64,000 bases of DNA from Lingula anatina (Eukaryota; Brachiopoda; Lingulata; Lingulida; Lingulidae): contig NW_019775462.1 of assembly GCF_001039355.2 (NCBI RefSeq), positions 303,229 to 367,228 on the forward strand, written 5' to 3'. The notes under the pieces are model-generated. The model was not told where the DNA came from. It worked only from the letters and a program-made list of their open reading frames with translations, and made no database searches. The first letter of the stretch is position 1, and the number at the start of each line of letters is the position of its first letter. Made by a program: the position numbers and the translations under genes. Positions 45,988-59,606 of this stretch are shown here, piece after piece.

Positions 45988-48718
45988 CACGGGAACGGTT
46001 TACGCCATCGTTGTAGAAGAGACAACGAGCGACTCACTTGGAAATAATAATGCATTGCATCTTATTGCTTGATTACACTTCATCTGTTATATCATATTCA
46101 TGCCAAGATATTGGTAATTTGAGAAAGAACTGTCACACCCGGTGTAATAACGTTTGTCTCATGATTGTAACACGCAGTGCTTCGTTGGTTCCTTGCTGTT
46201 AGTGCGGAAATATGCAGAGTGTACTTGTAGGTAGATCGGTAAGACTTATGTAATAACCTCACATTTATAGGTTATGCAATCCTTCCTATATATATTATTA
46301 CACATACAGTTTAATTGAGAGCGCTTTATTGATACTGTTTATTTATTGGGGACACCTTTGTACTGCAATGTCGTATCCAGTGTAAACTGTGAAGGATCAT
46401 GGTCATAACACAATCTTTGCCGCTATATAACAAGCACTTGTTTAATAAAAAAATGCATCCCGAGACAATAGAATATTAAACTTTGGAGCAGGAAATTATG
46501 CCTTATCTAAACAAAAAGTACATCTGCGTTTGTCCAATGAAATGAAGCAAAGCGGCCGTTTTCGCTAAAAAACAACAGTGAATATGTGCTCGCAAATGAG
46601 GTTTCATATCTTAATTATAGAACTATGAGGCAGGCTTCATACATTGTTCTATCATTCGAACTGCAAATAAAGCTGTTGATGGAACAGGCAATAACATTAA
46701 TGACTACTTGAGAGAGACGCAATATTGTACATTTCACATACCAAACTAAATGAAAACAGTCCACGTACGCGTTCCAATGTCTCCCACTTTGAAAATACCG
46801 TTATCTTTGTACGCAGATGCCATTACTAACCCGGAGCGTTTATGGTGTGGTGCCAAAACCGCAACATGAGAGCCGATTGGAGTCAATTGAAATACACGTT
46901 TATTGGAAGGATATTGTTGTTTATTATACTTTTACCATGCAATGTGTTTCAGGTGTAATCCACATTATGCATAGAATACAGTAAGGATAAAACACGAAAC
47001 ATCGCGGAGTCTGTGTGGACAAAATTGGTCTTCGATGTCCGTTAATTATTCTAGGAAGAGATCTATTAAACCATTCTATCCCCAGTGACAGAATCAATGA
47101 CAGTTGACGGTGTGACGGTCGTTCACCTTCCAAGTTAAATAAATTTTTTGTGAATCGGTGTCATCCATACAAAAGAGCCGCTCAAGACAAATCTGAATCC
47201 TCATCAATTTGTACTTATACAGGGTTTACTAATGCGTTTTTGTGCTTTGTTTGTTGCGCTGTTTCTTCATCACTAACGAGGAAATACCTCCCTTACAGGA
47301 TGTATGTTGTCTGCAAGAAGCCGCATTGAGTTAGTAAAATCAATTTGAGCGCAGCTTTTTTTTCTACAAGTGGTATGCACAAACAAGATGAAGATATGAC
47401 ACTGAATGTTATAACAGCTTTTCGAGATTTGATGTTTGAAACGTTCATTTTTAGTTATGGCTTTTAAATTTATTGGCGAATGCCTGGTTTTGCTAAGGTG
47501 CCGGGGGCAAACGAACCAAACAAAGAGCACCTAGGCAGGAAACATGTTTTCTCTTGTTCAGCTCATAAAACCTTTTGGGGGGAGGGACAGACTCGAAACC
47601 ACCGGATCCCCTGTCTCAAAGGACTTAAAGGTCATACGTACAAATGTACTAGAGGGTTGCGTGAGGTGAATCTTAATCATCAGTGTGTGTTTGTATCTAC
47701 ATGTAGGTCCACTAATGTGTTGTTCTGCAGTTAACGATGATGTGCGATTACCTCTGATAAAAATAACCTTCACTGACATGACACACTCGTGGCACAGAGC
47801 CACCAAAGACTTGTACAGTATAATTATTTTGATGACAACAAAATTCGATTTCTGCACGAATCACAGAGGACATGTAGAGGACATAATTAGTTTAAAGATA
47901 TGCAAATTTGTTGTTGTTGTGTACATTTTTAAATCATATTTGCTTTTCATTTCACTTAAATGCTACATGCGAATACACCAAAAATATGAGAACATTTCTG
48001 GTTTTCAGCCCACGAGGCCCCCTGCCTACTCCCCTCTTTCTCTCTCTCTCTCTCATCTTAAACCATTTAATGGATTTGGAACGTTTTTTATTTCAACTCT
48101 TTGGGATAACTACAATTCCCGAGTCCTGCTCAACCCCCCTCCCCCCCGTATCATGCACTGAACTATACACTGCACACTAACTAAAACATTTTAATAGTAA
48201 CTTCGCTACATACATATGATAAAGCTACGTCTCAAATCTATAAAAAACAATCACTGCACATTTTTCTGTTTTCTGGTTCCGCAGTATGTATGTCTTCACT
48301 GGATGGGCGTCAGCCTCGTGTTCACATACCTTGATACGGTGTGCGAGCACTGAAGCCTCGCATCTTGCGTAATTAAAGCAAAAACACAATTCGCTCCCTC
48401 GGCAATTTAATTATTCTAGGAAACGGACACCAGGTAATTCACTAAGTAGAAAACAAATCGATGTTGGTTGCACAGAGCCTATCAATTGTTTTTCATTTGT
48501 TCTACACGCGTACCACAACAGTGAAGGTGAACTAATTAGTACATGAAAGGCGGAAATTGTGCGACATCGGATCCCTCGACGAGACAGCCCAATTAGTTAC
48601 TTTGTCTAAATCCATATTTTTGAGTAAGCGACACGAGCGTGTGTAGTGTATACATCCGTTGCATCATCTGTACAGTGAAATACGGTTAATCCGTAACCAG
48701 GGTCTACCATATTATGCT

Positions 48719-48719
<1 letters not shown>

Positions 48720-48758
<39 letters not shown>
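48720..48758 (+). repeat. Poly-T run
   Basis: Thirty-nine consecutive T bases. On the minus strand it could be the poly-A tail of a retroposed sequence, but no body is recognisable. Confidence 0.95.
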
Positions 48759-48760
<2 letters not shown>

Positions 48761-51700
48761 AAATTAAAGCTTTATATATATTTATAAAATATTGAAGCTA
48801 CAAAAAAGGTCAGAATTGAAATCACAAAGTCTTGCTTATACGGTGGGGAAAGATGCTGAAAAACTATAAGGAAAGTGCATTCGATTCGGAGCACGGCAAA
48901 AAGTGATCAAAAATCAGTTTCTTTGAGTATCTTGTGCAAATAATTTGACCCTTTTACCTATAGGGTATATTGCAACTGCAAATAAAAAATGAATAAATAA
49001 ATAAATAGATAAAAAAATAAAGGCCGACATATACAGTAATGTAACAGTTACTTCAAAACTGAATTCATATTTAAGACATGGAGAAGTCGGAAGATTATTT
49101 CCCACGGAGATTTACACGAGATTACATTGCAGCTGTGGTGCAAAAAGGGCACAGTTGTACCGCTACACGGTTCATTTAATTGTACTGGTATCTAAGTATA
49201 AAGAGTATACGGTGGTTGAGATACAGTGGGTGCAAGTTCAAGGTACTCGTTACATTTCTACAGAACTGCCGGGCTTTATCCATTCAGTTTGCTAAAAATA
49301 ATATTTCCAATTAGTCCTTTTAATTAAAATTGGTCAACCCCTTGGTCATAACCTGTATTTTAAGAAGGTAACATTAACGAGAAGACGACTGGGATTATTT
49401 ACCTGTAACAATCATGACTATTAATTATGTCTTAGGGCCCGCTTGTTTCCTGTCCTTATATTTCTCTAATGAAGCCATTAATTGCTGCTGTGGCCTTTAT
49501 CAACTGACGACAACATGATACCTCTCCCGCCTACTCCCACCCCCATCCCCGCCAGCAGCACCCCTAGCCTATGCTGTAGTCTCTCAAACCATTTCTTATA
49601 AACAAAAGTTCTTTAAGGAGAAGAAACACAAAAGGAGAAACACGTGGGTAGTGAATGAATAAAACAGCACAAAATCTCTTTGTTCAGAAAGTGTTTATTT
49701 ATTTATTTTTTCAATTATGTTAAGGGAAGTTTTTAATATAAAAAACTGGAAGGAAGCTATTTTGCATTTATAAGGTATTAAGTCCCCTAATAAAACACAT
49801 TCAATATGGTTTACAAGTATCTGTCAGTGTGTAAGCCATCCTGTTTGACTGATTACTGTTGGTTTGTAATTGATGAGAGTCGCACTTGTGAATTGCTGTA
49901 TTGACTGTGACACCGCTTTATCCACGATAGAATATTGAGAGTGAATTTTCTTCGAATGAACAGTAGCCGTTTCTTTCTTCATTCATATAAAACAATTGCA
50001 ATATACCCTATGTGCAAAAAAAATGTTGGAAGTAGACCAACGTTTTCGCCTGAAGTTCAAATCAATCCTAGGCCTAATTTTCTTTTTTATCTTTTAATTT
50101 CCCTTTGTATATTCTTTCTTTTATATTCATTAAGGTGTGTGAGTGTGCGTGGGCGCGTGCGCATGTGTGCGCGTGTTTGTGTAAAACATGCCCGTGCAAG
50201 GATCAAGGTGTCCGTATCTCATATTTTTGTAAACACGACTGCAAATCTCCAATGCAAAAAACATTCTGACCATGCGCCCACATACATGTATGCTTTGTGT
50301 CCTATGGCCATTTATTTCTGTCTTTTGTGAATAACTCTTATCGTGCCACAAATTAAAAAAACAGTTCATAATCGTTAACAGACATTTAACAGAACATTAT
50401 TACGGTTCTTTGAAATAAAAAATGAGTGTTTCTGAGACCTTCCGTTGTCAGTTATCCTTTATTGATCTAAAATGATGGAAAATCCGAGCCTTTGTATATA
50501 TTGCTTTGTAACTGAGTATTAATTATTACGCTTCTATGGAATTCAAATATACTGTAGATCTCTTGCCTAACTTACATTAATGATGTCCTGAAACTTGTCA
50601 AAGACGATGTAATGACGTTATGCAGGAAAAGTTCATAGTAAATGCTTCATTTAAAGAGGATGTTGTATTCATTTGTTTCCGTTTGCCCTTTGTCTTAATA
50701 GTATGCTTTGCTGGGATCTCATTCGCTTCATTTAAGGTCAACCGTTTATACAATATTAGATCACGACATCATATTTTATTGAAAAGACTATATTGTCAAC
50801 ATATTGTATCCTTGACCTTGTGTTTACCAGGAACGAATGCATCACAATGGAATAGGAATTACTAGTATCATCTGATAGTGTGAATACTGTCTCCAGTCTC
50901 ATATGAACAAACAATGAGCTCTGCCGTTCAGATGACTCTATTTGCTTCCTAATCACAGAACTGTAATGAAGTTTAGCGCTCTTCATTCAGTGTTAGCTAA
51001 ATGATAAGTCAAACACTGCGACCCTGTCTGCAGGATGAGAACGCTAGCTAATGTTTCATAAATTTGATAAGTGTAAAAACACTACATTGCATTTTTATCA
51101 AATTGTGTTATCCTTATGTTGATTGGTAACGAGTCAGATTTTTTTTCAAAATAGACAGATAACGTCCAACAAGTATAATAACTACTGGTATTTGGTTTCT
51201 TATCCATGCAGGAAGTGCACATGCATATACTGTAGATATGTTTCAGTTACACGTGCTCATAACTAAGACCCGTAATTTTTTATCACCTTAATTTGCAAAT
51301 ATCTAAATAATAACGACAGTGAGCCTGTGAATTAATAAACCAACGAATAGCGTGGGAAGTTTTTCCAGATGATCAAGTTAATGGAGGACTATACTTGCTA
51401 TCGAGATAAATCTCTCGAAGCCAAATTAGAGTTGGGTTGGCTAAATCATGGAGGTACAAGATTTCCTTGGCTTAATGTAGTGAAGATTTGCATAAAGCTA
51501 CAAAAGCACCCTTTTCAAGATAACAAAAAGTATGATGTTAGATGACATTGTATGTTTAATCCTGAGTTTTACTGAGGGATTTCAATAAAACGCTTTAAAG
51601 CAAAATTAAAACGGACGTCCACATATTCTCTCTCATACATAACGAAGACAGATCTCAGCTGCTCGTGAGGAAATTACCTTCAAGATTTTCACAAAACATT

Positions 51701-52701
51701 CATGGTTGCTGTCTGCCAGTCATTCGATAATCGAGCGACAAATGCTTGCGGCGGCCGTCATGAAAGAAATGAAAAAATCTATTAGGAATATGGTCTCGCA
51801 TAAACGGAAGCCCTCGGTTGTCATAATAGTGCAAAAAACAAGGGGTCGTCAAACTAAGGGGATTGTGAAAAACATAATGACCTTTCACTGTCTAGAAAAT
51901 GAAACGAGAGGGGCATTATTCACATTGGCCTCGCTTGATTTCCTCATGAAATCGTGCTTGATGCATCATTTCTATATTTTCTGACATTTATTTTTCCCTC
52001 GGCTTGTTCGGTACATGTAACAAGAATGCACTCTCAATTACGAACTTTATATGGTTTATTGTTCTGTATCTAAGCAACATTTTTCCTGGTTTATAATTAG
52101 GCGAAGTCTTGTTTTAAAATTACAGTTCTCAGTTACATGGACAGGTGGTAGGCAGCGTCAGTCTTAATCAAGTAAGTGAGGAATATGCGGTTAACTAAAC
52201 GAAAGTATGTCACCTTGACTGTGAGCACCAGGGAGGTTATAAAAAGGTGAGGTCTAGATTTTTGGTTTGATTTTCTACGTGTGTTAATGTGTCTGTTAAG
52301 GTTAAAATCTTGGGTCTAATCGTTTACTGGAACTAGTTCAGTATAGGCCTACTACTAGCAGTTGGAATCATCGAATGTTTACACATTGTGTTGTTCTAAT
52401 ATAGATTTATATCAGTCATACCTGGGTGACACACTTTACCTCAGTTTTAAAATTCATAAATATAAAAATACGACAGTGGTATTAGAAAAAAAAAGGGCCA
52501 AGTTTTTTTTTCTGAAAATAAAAAATGACGCCTCAGCTGAAATTCGTCACAACAATACAAACCACTTGCATCAATTGTGATAGTGTGGTTGTGATAGCTA
52601 TAGACCCGGATTTTATATATGTGTATTATGTTAAAAGCACAATCAGCAGTGGCCGGGCCGGTTGAGATACAATGTTTACGAAGAAAATGTGTTATTTGTA
52701 G

Positions 52702-52753
52702 CACACCAATCACATTGGTGTATTGGGGGGGGGGGGGGGGGGTGATTGGTGTG
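52702..52753 (+). repeat. Perfect 12-bp inverted repeat around a G18 run
   Basis: CACACCAATCAC (52702-52713) and its exact reverse complement GTGATTGGTGTG (52742-52753) flank a short spacer and a run of 18 G (52725-52742). The structure could form a hairpin, and the G run could form quadruplexes. Confidence 0.85.
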
Positions 52754-53233
52754 ACGCGGCGAGATTTGCTAGTATAAAATATGTAAGCAACTTTCTCTAA
52801 CTTCCACGCTAATGCCGTACGAATTCAATGGCTTCATAAGTGCCGAACTCAATATTTCAAAAAAGATGCCAGTGCCTTGTGCGTATAAAGCACAGGTCAG
52901 TAACATTCAGTTCTGGATTTTTATGTCACATATTTTCGTCTTTCTAATGTCACATGAAGTAACGCTCCACCAAGCTTTGACCACAAACACGACTGGGCAA
53001 ACAGGACCCGGATAGTAACTATAAAGTTATGGTAATGCATACATGTAAGATGAGATCCGTAAGGATTGTTAGGTTTGAAAAGCGTGAAGTGGGGTCCTAT
53101 TTTACGTATTGAAATACTGAGCATTTTATGCTTTTGATGAGGATGAAGATGAGAGATACTTTAACACTTATACAATAGAGTCTATTAGACATACTGTAAA
53201 TAAGTAATGCAATTGCTAGTACACACTCGTCCA

Positions 53234-53256
53234 CTCTCTCTCTCTCTCTCTCTCTC
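53234..53256 (+). repeat. CT microsatellite
   Basis: Pure CT run of 23 bases. Confidence 0.95.
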
Positions 53257-53485
53257 GGGACGATGCACGATGATCATGACATTTTTTAGAATAGCAAAAT
53301 AACCAAAGTAATGTACACACACGTGACTGGCTGTCAAAATATAAAATAAAATGATTAGAAGATGCCACGAATCAAAAATGAGAAAAATCTGGAAAAAGTG
53401 CCACAAACAACTTTAACTGCCAACAGATGCTGTTGTCCAGTCGTCGTTTGTGCTCTGTTGTGTATTTGTGCACTTGTGTGTGTTC

Positions 53486-53512
53486 GTGTGTGTGTGTGTG
53501 TGTGTGTGTGTG
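53486..53512 (+). repeat. GT microsatellite
   Basis: Pure GT run of 27 bases. ORFs with Cys-Val or His-Thr repeats across it are artefacts. Confidence 0.95.
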
Positions 53513-54021
53513 ATGTTTTGATACTTGTTGATTTTTGTTTATTAAGCCTGGTCATATTTCCAACAGTTTAAAAGTAATACACACATGTAGCTTCACTGAA
53601 GCAATTAACACACTTGAAAACGGACACTGAACACATATGACCTTGCATTGTGTTTTGGAGCCTTGTTTTGTGCGTTCGTTCTTCGGATTTTTTTACTAAA
53701 AGGCTTATTTGCGCCTCTTGAATGACTCCCCTGATTCAATTAAACAGGAAATTAACGGACACGATAATCGCATCCTAACCCTTTGTTCCTTTGCCATTGG
53801 GACTGGGCGATACATCATTAGATTATAATGGATGACTCTTTGACTCTTTAAAAGGGGAATTCTCATTTTCCATGCTCAGTGAAGATCCAATTGAAGTTGC
53901 TCTTTTGAAATTAAAGACGAGTCGTGCTACACTGTACGGTAGCAATAAGTCAAACCTTAGCAAACAGAAGGCGTATACCCCCGGGTGTTTACTTATAGGT
54001 CTCTATATATATATTTCAAAC

Positions 54022-54159
54022 TGCAGGCCCGTAGCTGGGTGGGGGTGGGGTGGGGGGGGGAGGGGGGGTTCGAAAGGACCGCCCCTTTTGCTGGGAAAAG
54101 GTCCACCACTTTTTCAGAAAAAGAACCCCCCTTTTGAAATTGCTGGCTACGGGCCTGCA
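54022..54159 (+). mobile_element. GGCCCGTAGC-type MITE, intact ends
   Basis: TGCAGGCCCGTAGC at 54022-54035 is repeated perfectly in inverse orientation at 54146-54159. The interior of about 110 bases is G-rich, then contains AAAGGTCCACCACTTTTTC and AAAAAGAACCCCCC. There is no coding capacity. It is the fuller relative of 45834-45987. Confidence 0.85.
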
Positions 54160-56773
54160 CTGTATACCTACGTGTGGCAACTTATCTCTAGAAGTTATAC
54201 TAAAATTAATAATCTAAACCAGCTTCCTCAATGCTTTAGGATTTTGAAGCCCTTTATATACGTACAGTAATGTGTTATTCGTATCGTATTGTAACAAGTC
54301 TTTATTACTTAAAACGTGTTATTTATTTTTAATAGATTTTCGTTCCTCCAGCCTCCCCCTTCCTTCCTATCCTTTCTTCGCAGCCAGGGTAGTAATAAAA
54401 TGTGGTAAATATGAATCCTAGTCAGTGAGAAAATAACTGGATTGCACAGTTTTCCGTCCGATTCCCAGGGATTTGTGCTTTATAAAAGTTAACGACTCTC
54501 GTGAATTATTTTAATAAAGACAAATAAAATAAACAACAGAGTGTGCTGCTCAAGCGAACAGAAGTGACTTATCATAATGGGAAGGGCAATCATTTTACTA
54601 TTTTACTGATTTTATTAGAGAAGCTAGTCCGAGTATGTGGACGTAGTTACACGTGTGTGCGTGTGTGTGCACGTGCGTATGTTGCTACACGAGAGCAAAT
54701 ATGTGTTTAATACAGGCACAAAGTAGTACAGATAAATCAGTCCTTGGTCACGTGACATCCATCCCATATTTTACACCATTTCCTAGAAGGAATGTGATGG
54801 GTTTCAAATATGAGTTCCATCGATATCATTTCGTCCGAGCACGGCTTCAATTTCATCTCATCGACATAGCTGATAGAATTAATGTTCATTAGTCGTCCGT
54901 ATACGTGTCACGCAATCACTCTAGCAAATGTGATTTGCAATTTTCGTGGGGAATGTTATCGTATCATATATCAAAATTTTATTTGGCCGGACTTTTGCGT
55001 TTTCATCACAATCCATGCATGAGCACAGCCAATTTTGTGAAAGTGATACAGTATTTTTTTTTTCAAACAAAAAAATTAACGTTCTCTGTTGTAAGTTTAA
55101 ATTTTGTACTGGAACATGCATTCTGGTCGTGACCATGTAAAATTTTGGAGCAGAACGTACTTATACCGAAATATTATTTTAAGATAAAATAGGTATTCAG
55201 TGATAGTGGTGGATATAATGATAAATAAAATCCTAAGATGTTATGACAGATTTGTAAAGTGTACAATATTTGCTATCTATTTCCTTCAAATGTTCCGAAC
55301 ATATATCCAGTTAAGTTGCTGTAGGCTTGTGGATACATAACGGGATCTAAGAGTATTTGCGGCTGGCTGCATTGGTATCCGTTTGGGAAATGTTGGAAGA
55401 ATAAAAATAAGGATTAAGTGGATAATCTGTACTTAATAGTTCTATACATACCTGCATGCCTACCTGCGCTACTGGTAAAAAATCTGCAAGAACTAAAACT
55501 GTGTTTTTTGGGGACCAAACTACAAAAGATATCTACCATATGGTTGGAAAAGGGTATTGTTCCAGATAACCAAACACAGTAGAATTTTATATGAAGATAT
55601 AATTCAAATATAAGGCTCCTATGGACTTTGCAAAATGTTGCCTTTATCATGAAAAGAAGAGAATAGAGAATCTATATCTTTTTTCATTTAGACCAGACAC
55701 CATAAGCAACGTAATCGGACAGTTATTTATATAATGATTTGGGGAAGCAGATGTTATTGTTGCACCATAATTGAAATTACATGTTCGGCGCATGAGTAGT
55801 GTACATAAAAGGATACTTAGCCGGAAAAGGATGCGTTTTCGTTGATTAGACCAGGAATTGATACTATTTACCGATCTAATGAAGACTCCGAAGCAGTCAT
55901 AAAGCAGACATATACAACGGGACGAAATTACCATGAAAAGAAATTTGCTGAACTGTGTTCCCGGATAATGGAACGCTGAAAGAGGTTATATTAAAAGTAT
56001 CCTAGCTATCCGGGAATTTTTCACCAAATATAATTTTCTTTGTGAAAAAAAGCAATTTTCTTCTGCTCACGAATAATTACTCGACCAGTTCCTGCATTTG
56101 GACTCGATTTCTAATAAGATAATTTAGCTCTTAATGACTGGCCAGACGCTTCAACGCCATGGCGTCCCGTACTTTTCAGAAGGAAATGCCGACATTAAGT
56201 ACTTTTATTTGAGGCGTTTAATCTTATTTAAAACCTGAATTTGCACAAAAATAAGTATCTATGAGGGATAGGTAGCCCAGAAAATATTCCATTGGGGTGT
56301 TTTTAAACGCGCATAGCACAGGGGTATATATAATACGTTAAAAACAGGGCACCGTTTGTGTACGCAGGTGTTTATATATTGCATATTAGGCGCCACGACA
56401 GAGGGAGCACAACGTGCCTAAAATATATATTAAGTTCATAGAAATGGGTTTTTATTCGAAACGGCATGTTTGCCACATCTGCCTTTTCTGGTACTGTGGC
56501 ACCAGATGCTTGGAGAGCTTAGGGCACCAAGGGACCGAAATCCTGCCCTATTTAAATGTATGGTTTGCTTTGATAACAACCTATTCCACCCATATCGCTT
56601 GTACCCGTATTTACACTTTATATACGGTATTAACATGAGAACGAGATATGAACATCAACTTCAGTAAGCTACATAGTAAAGAAACTGAAACAATAGTACA
56701 TGGAAATGTACTGTACCCAAAATTAAGCACATACAGTACTCATAGAAAACGATTGCCTATTAGAAATATGCAG

Positions 56774-56948
56774 CAGAGGCGGATTTAAGGGAACTGTCAG
56801 GGGGGTCCTGACCCCTCCCCTCAATTTCTGAAAAAAATCACACCAATGGTCCCCTCTTGAAATTAGAATTTTGACTAGCTGAATCTTAGTTCCAAACCGT
56901 ACCAAATGGCACCGCCCCACCCCCCTTCAAATAGTCCTGGATCCGCTG
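56774..56948 (+). mobile_element. GGCGGATCC-type MITE, both ends present
   Basis: The left end CAGAGGCGGATTTAAGG and the right end CCTGGATCCGCTG form an imperfect inverted repeat. The core (TTGAAATTAGAATTTTGACT, CCAAACCGTACCAAA) is shared with the remnants at 3737 and 9868. There is no coding capacity. Confidence 0.75.
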
Positions 56949-58191
56949 GATCCCCTGTGCATTATGATGGTCCAAACGCACAGTCCGGAATTAACCGTTT
57001 TGGCTTCTTTAGAAAGGTGGCCGTTTTGCAGGCTTACATTGCTTTTTTGTCGTTTCCTTGAACTTTGACTAAAATTTTTATATTAGAAGTCACGTGGACG
57101 CATAATGTAAAAGATACAGTTAGTCAATATTTTATATGCTGAAAGCACGCGTGGAGTAGCAGAATGTGAAGAAACATTCGACCTAATGATATTGGACAGC
57201 TTTTACATTATAATTATTGAAATCTGAAGCTCGGGGCTTTTTAACCCCCAAATCAAGAAGTACGCACATGTTAATTGCATGATATATTCATAGCATGACA
57301 TTTCTATTGAAAAATTCTTTGTCAGTCTATATTAGATAGCTAAAAAATACCACATTGCATATAAATTTCCCCGCAGTGGTGAGACACAATTTTGTCGGGA
57401 TAACTGGGTCTTCCAAAAAATAAGGCTACTTCTGATACTGTTTTCATTGTACACATGCGTATCCGTTTTCAGTGTACATACTGTATACCCATTACCGCAA
57501 CGGCAACAGAAAAAGGTTGCCATCTTCATTTTCATGGCATTTTATGACCAACGCGCATGCAAACACCACAAGTGCGAGAAAAAAAAGGCATGACGGTCTT
57601 CAGTTCAAATCGAATATATATTTAACCATGATTTTAAAAATCAGATTTAAGAAGTTCCCTCATATTTACAGCTGATTGATTCCAGCAAAATAGGCGTCCT
57701 TTGACTTTCTCATCAAAGCAATTGGACGCTATCCAGAGGTCAGGTCGTGCTTCTGTTATACTTAGTGAAAAGGGGGCCTTGTTGGTAACCAATGATAATT
57801 CACAGGGTAAAGGTTTATATTTGGCAAGAAATATATCTAAATAAATAAGTACAACAGGTAAATGATCAAGCGTGTTGGCTTTAAATTAGTAGCTGGTTTT
57901 GTTGCAATGAATACATTTCCTTTAAAAATTTCAACAGTTACATTTTATTGATACTCGCCTCTCTTTGTGTGTCTTAAATCTTCATAGCAAAGTTCACTTT
58001 GAATAAAACATATCCTATTAATGTCGTATTTTATTTTTGCATACGACATCCTGAAACAAGTACTACACCATGACGAGACTGGCCCCCGGCGCAGCCACTA
58101 TTTGTATTAATTCTTTCTCAAAATACACAAATGTATAACCACCAAAATAACAGCGATTATTCCAAGTAAATGATGCTTACTGTATTTTATT

Positions 58192-59605
58192 CAAAACATA
58201 ATTTAGCAACAGCCACCATGAATTATTGATAGGATCCGGCCGTGAAATGGCATTACAATAGACACTGATTAGGTTTTATATGACAGGAGAACTGGAACCG
58301 TGAATAAAATGTTAAACTTCAATGAAACGGAAGTAATCCGTGTCGTGACGAAAAAGATTATTACTCCATAACGAGAGCAGTCTTTTCCAGGTTAATAATT
58401 ATAGTACGTTTGTAAATAATTGTATAGCTTAATGATTATTAAACACAAAGAATTGAAAGACCTCTAATAGGCCAGGCCGTATTAGGAGCCCGCGAAGTGC
58501 CAAAAATTGGAAGGGTCATTAGAAACAACACATTAGCATTATCTTTAACTACCAACCAACCATAAAACCAAAAGAGCTCAAAGAACAAATTTCATCAAAA
58601 TGGCAAATAAAATAACGAAACAAAAACATGACAGAAATGACATTTACTTAAAATTTCTCTTTATTACCAAAGTAACATTTTTCTAAACAGCTGAGAAAAT
58701 GTACATCTGTTAACCCATTTGTGAGCTTTTCATTGCCGTTTTATTTTTACTGGTGAAGAAAGTGTCTCAAAATAAGAAACCAAGAACTAACGAAATTGGT
58801 TTGTACTGTAGATCGTAATTCCGAGAAAGTTTGTGGATACGGAATAACTTGGCAAATAAGTAAAAGGTGTTGCAATTTCCAGGAAACCATTGCTAAATTA
58901 AGGTCCAATCTTATCGTATCGTGTGTGATTTAAATTTAGCTCAAGTTAATTGGCACATGCGTTAATTAGGCCTATATTTTCCCTTCCAGTTTTTCATAAG
59001 GGTCCGTAATAATTCATGTACAAGTAGATTCAGTACCAAGAATGAGATATTTTTCAAAAAGAAATAGCTAGACTTAGAATTAAATCAAAAGAGAAAAAAC
59101 AATGCTTCATTTAAGTCTTTTCCTTTTGAATAAAATTAGGCCTATATGTTGCTGCCAATAAAATATCTGCATCATTTTAGCCCGAGAAGAGGAACATATT
59201 TAACTTAGGGGCGTATTAGGTTATGTAAGTTTTTTTAGGAAATGACTCTAAGTCTATAGATACCATAGTCATTTTAGAGGGCCATGCGGAAGATAAAATA
59301 AAGATTCACCATGCCACTACCCTCATTGAATAAAGTTTAATAAATAGATAGATAAATATTATTTAAGATGTGTTAGTTCCAGCTCGGGTTAATTATTTTT
59401 GATGTTTAATGGACAAATACACATGTTAAATGGACAAATAGTGGAATATACACCTGTAAATATAAAATATTATTATTGACTAATATTCAAAGTCCTGGTA
59501 CATGTAGAACGCACACGAAATTAATAGGTACTATACGTATGAAGTTTATTGAGCGCAATGTGCAAAGTTTCTACAATGTTGGCATCACATAGTAAACATT
59601 GTCTA
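58192..59605 (+). repeat. Direct duplication 2, left copy
   Basis: It aligns with 59607-61028 over its whole length with very few substitutions, a 14-base absence near 58600 (CATCAAAATGG) and a 5-base presence near the left end. It ends exactly at the N. No coding signal is seen. Confidence 0.95.
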
Positions 59606-59606
59606 N
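59606..59606. other. Unknown base, probable contig join
   Basis: A single N at the exact boundary between two near-identical direct copies. Confidence 0.8.

Larger units (their letters stand above)
43270..58191. other. Long stretch without a firm gene
   Basis: It contains one weak exon candidate (43930), two copies of a GGCCCGTAGC-type MITE (45834 and 54023), a GGCGGATCC-type MITE (56774), a poly-G hairpin (52702) and several microsatellites. The remaining sequence is AT-rich with only short, overlapping ORFs that show no domain. Confidence 0.45.

Noticed and set aside
53355-53571. ORFs with Cys-Val or His-Thr repeats
   Set aside because: They are translations of a GT microsatellite.
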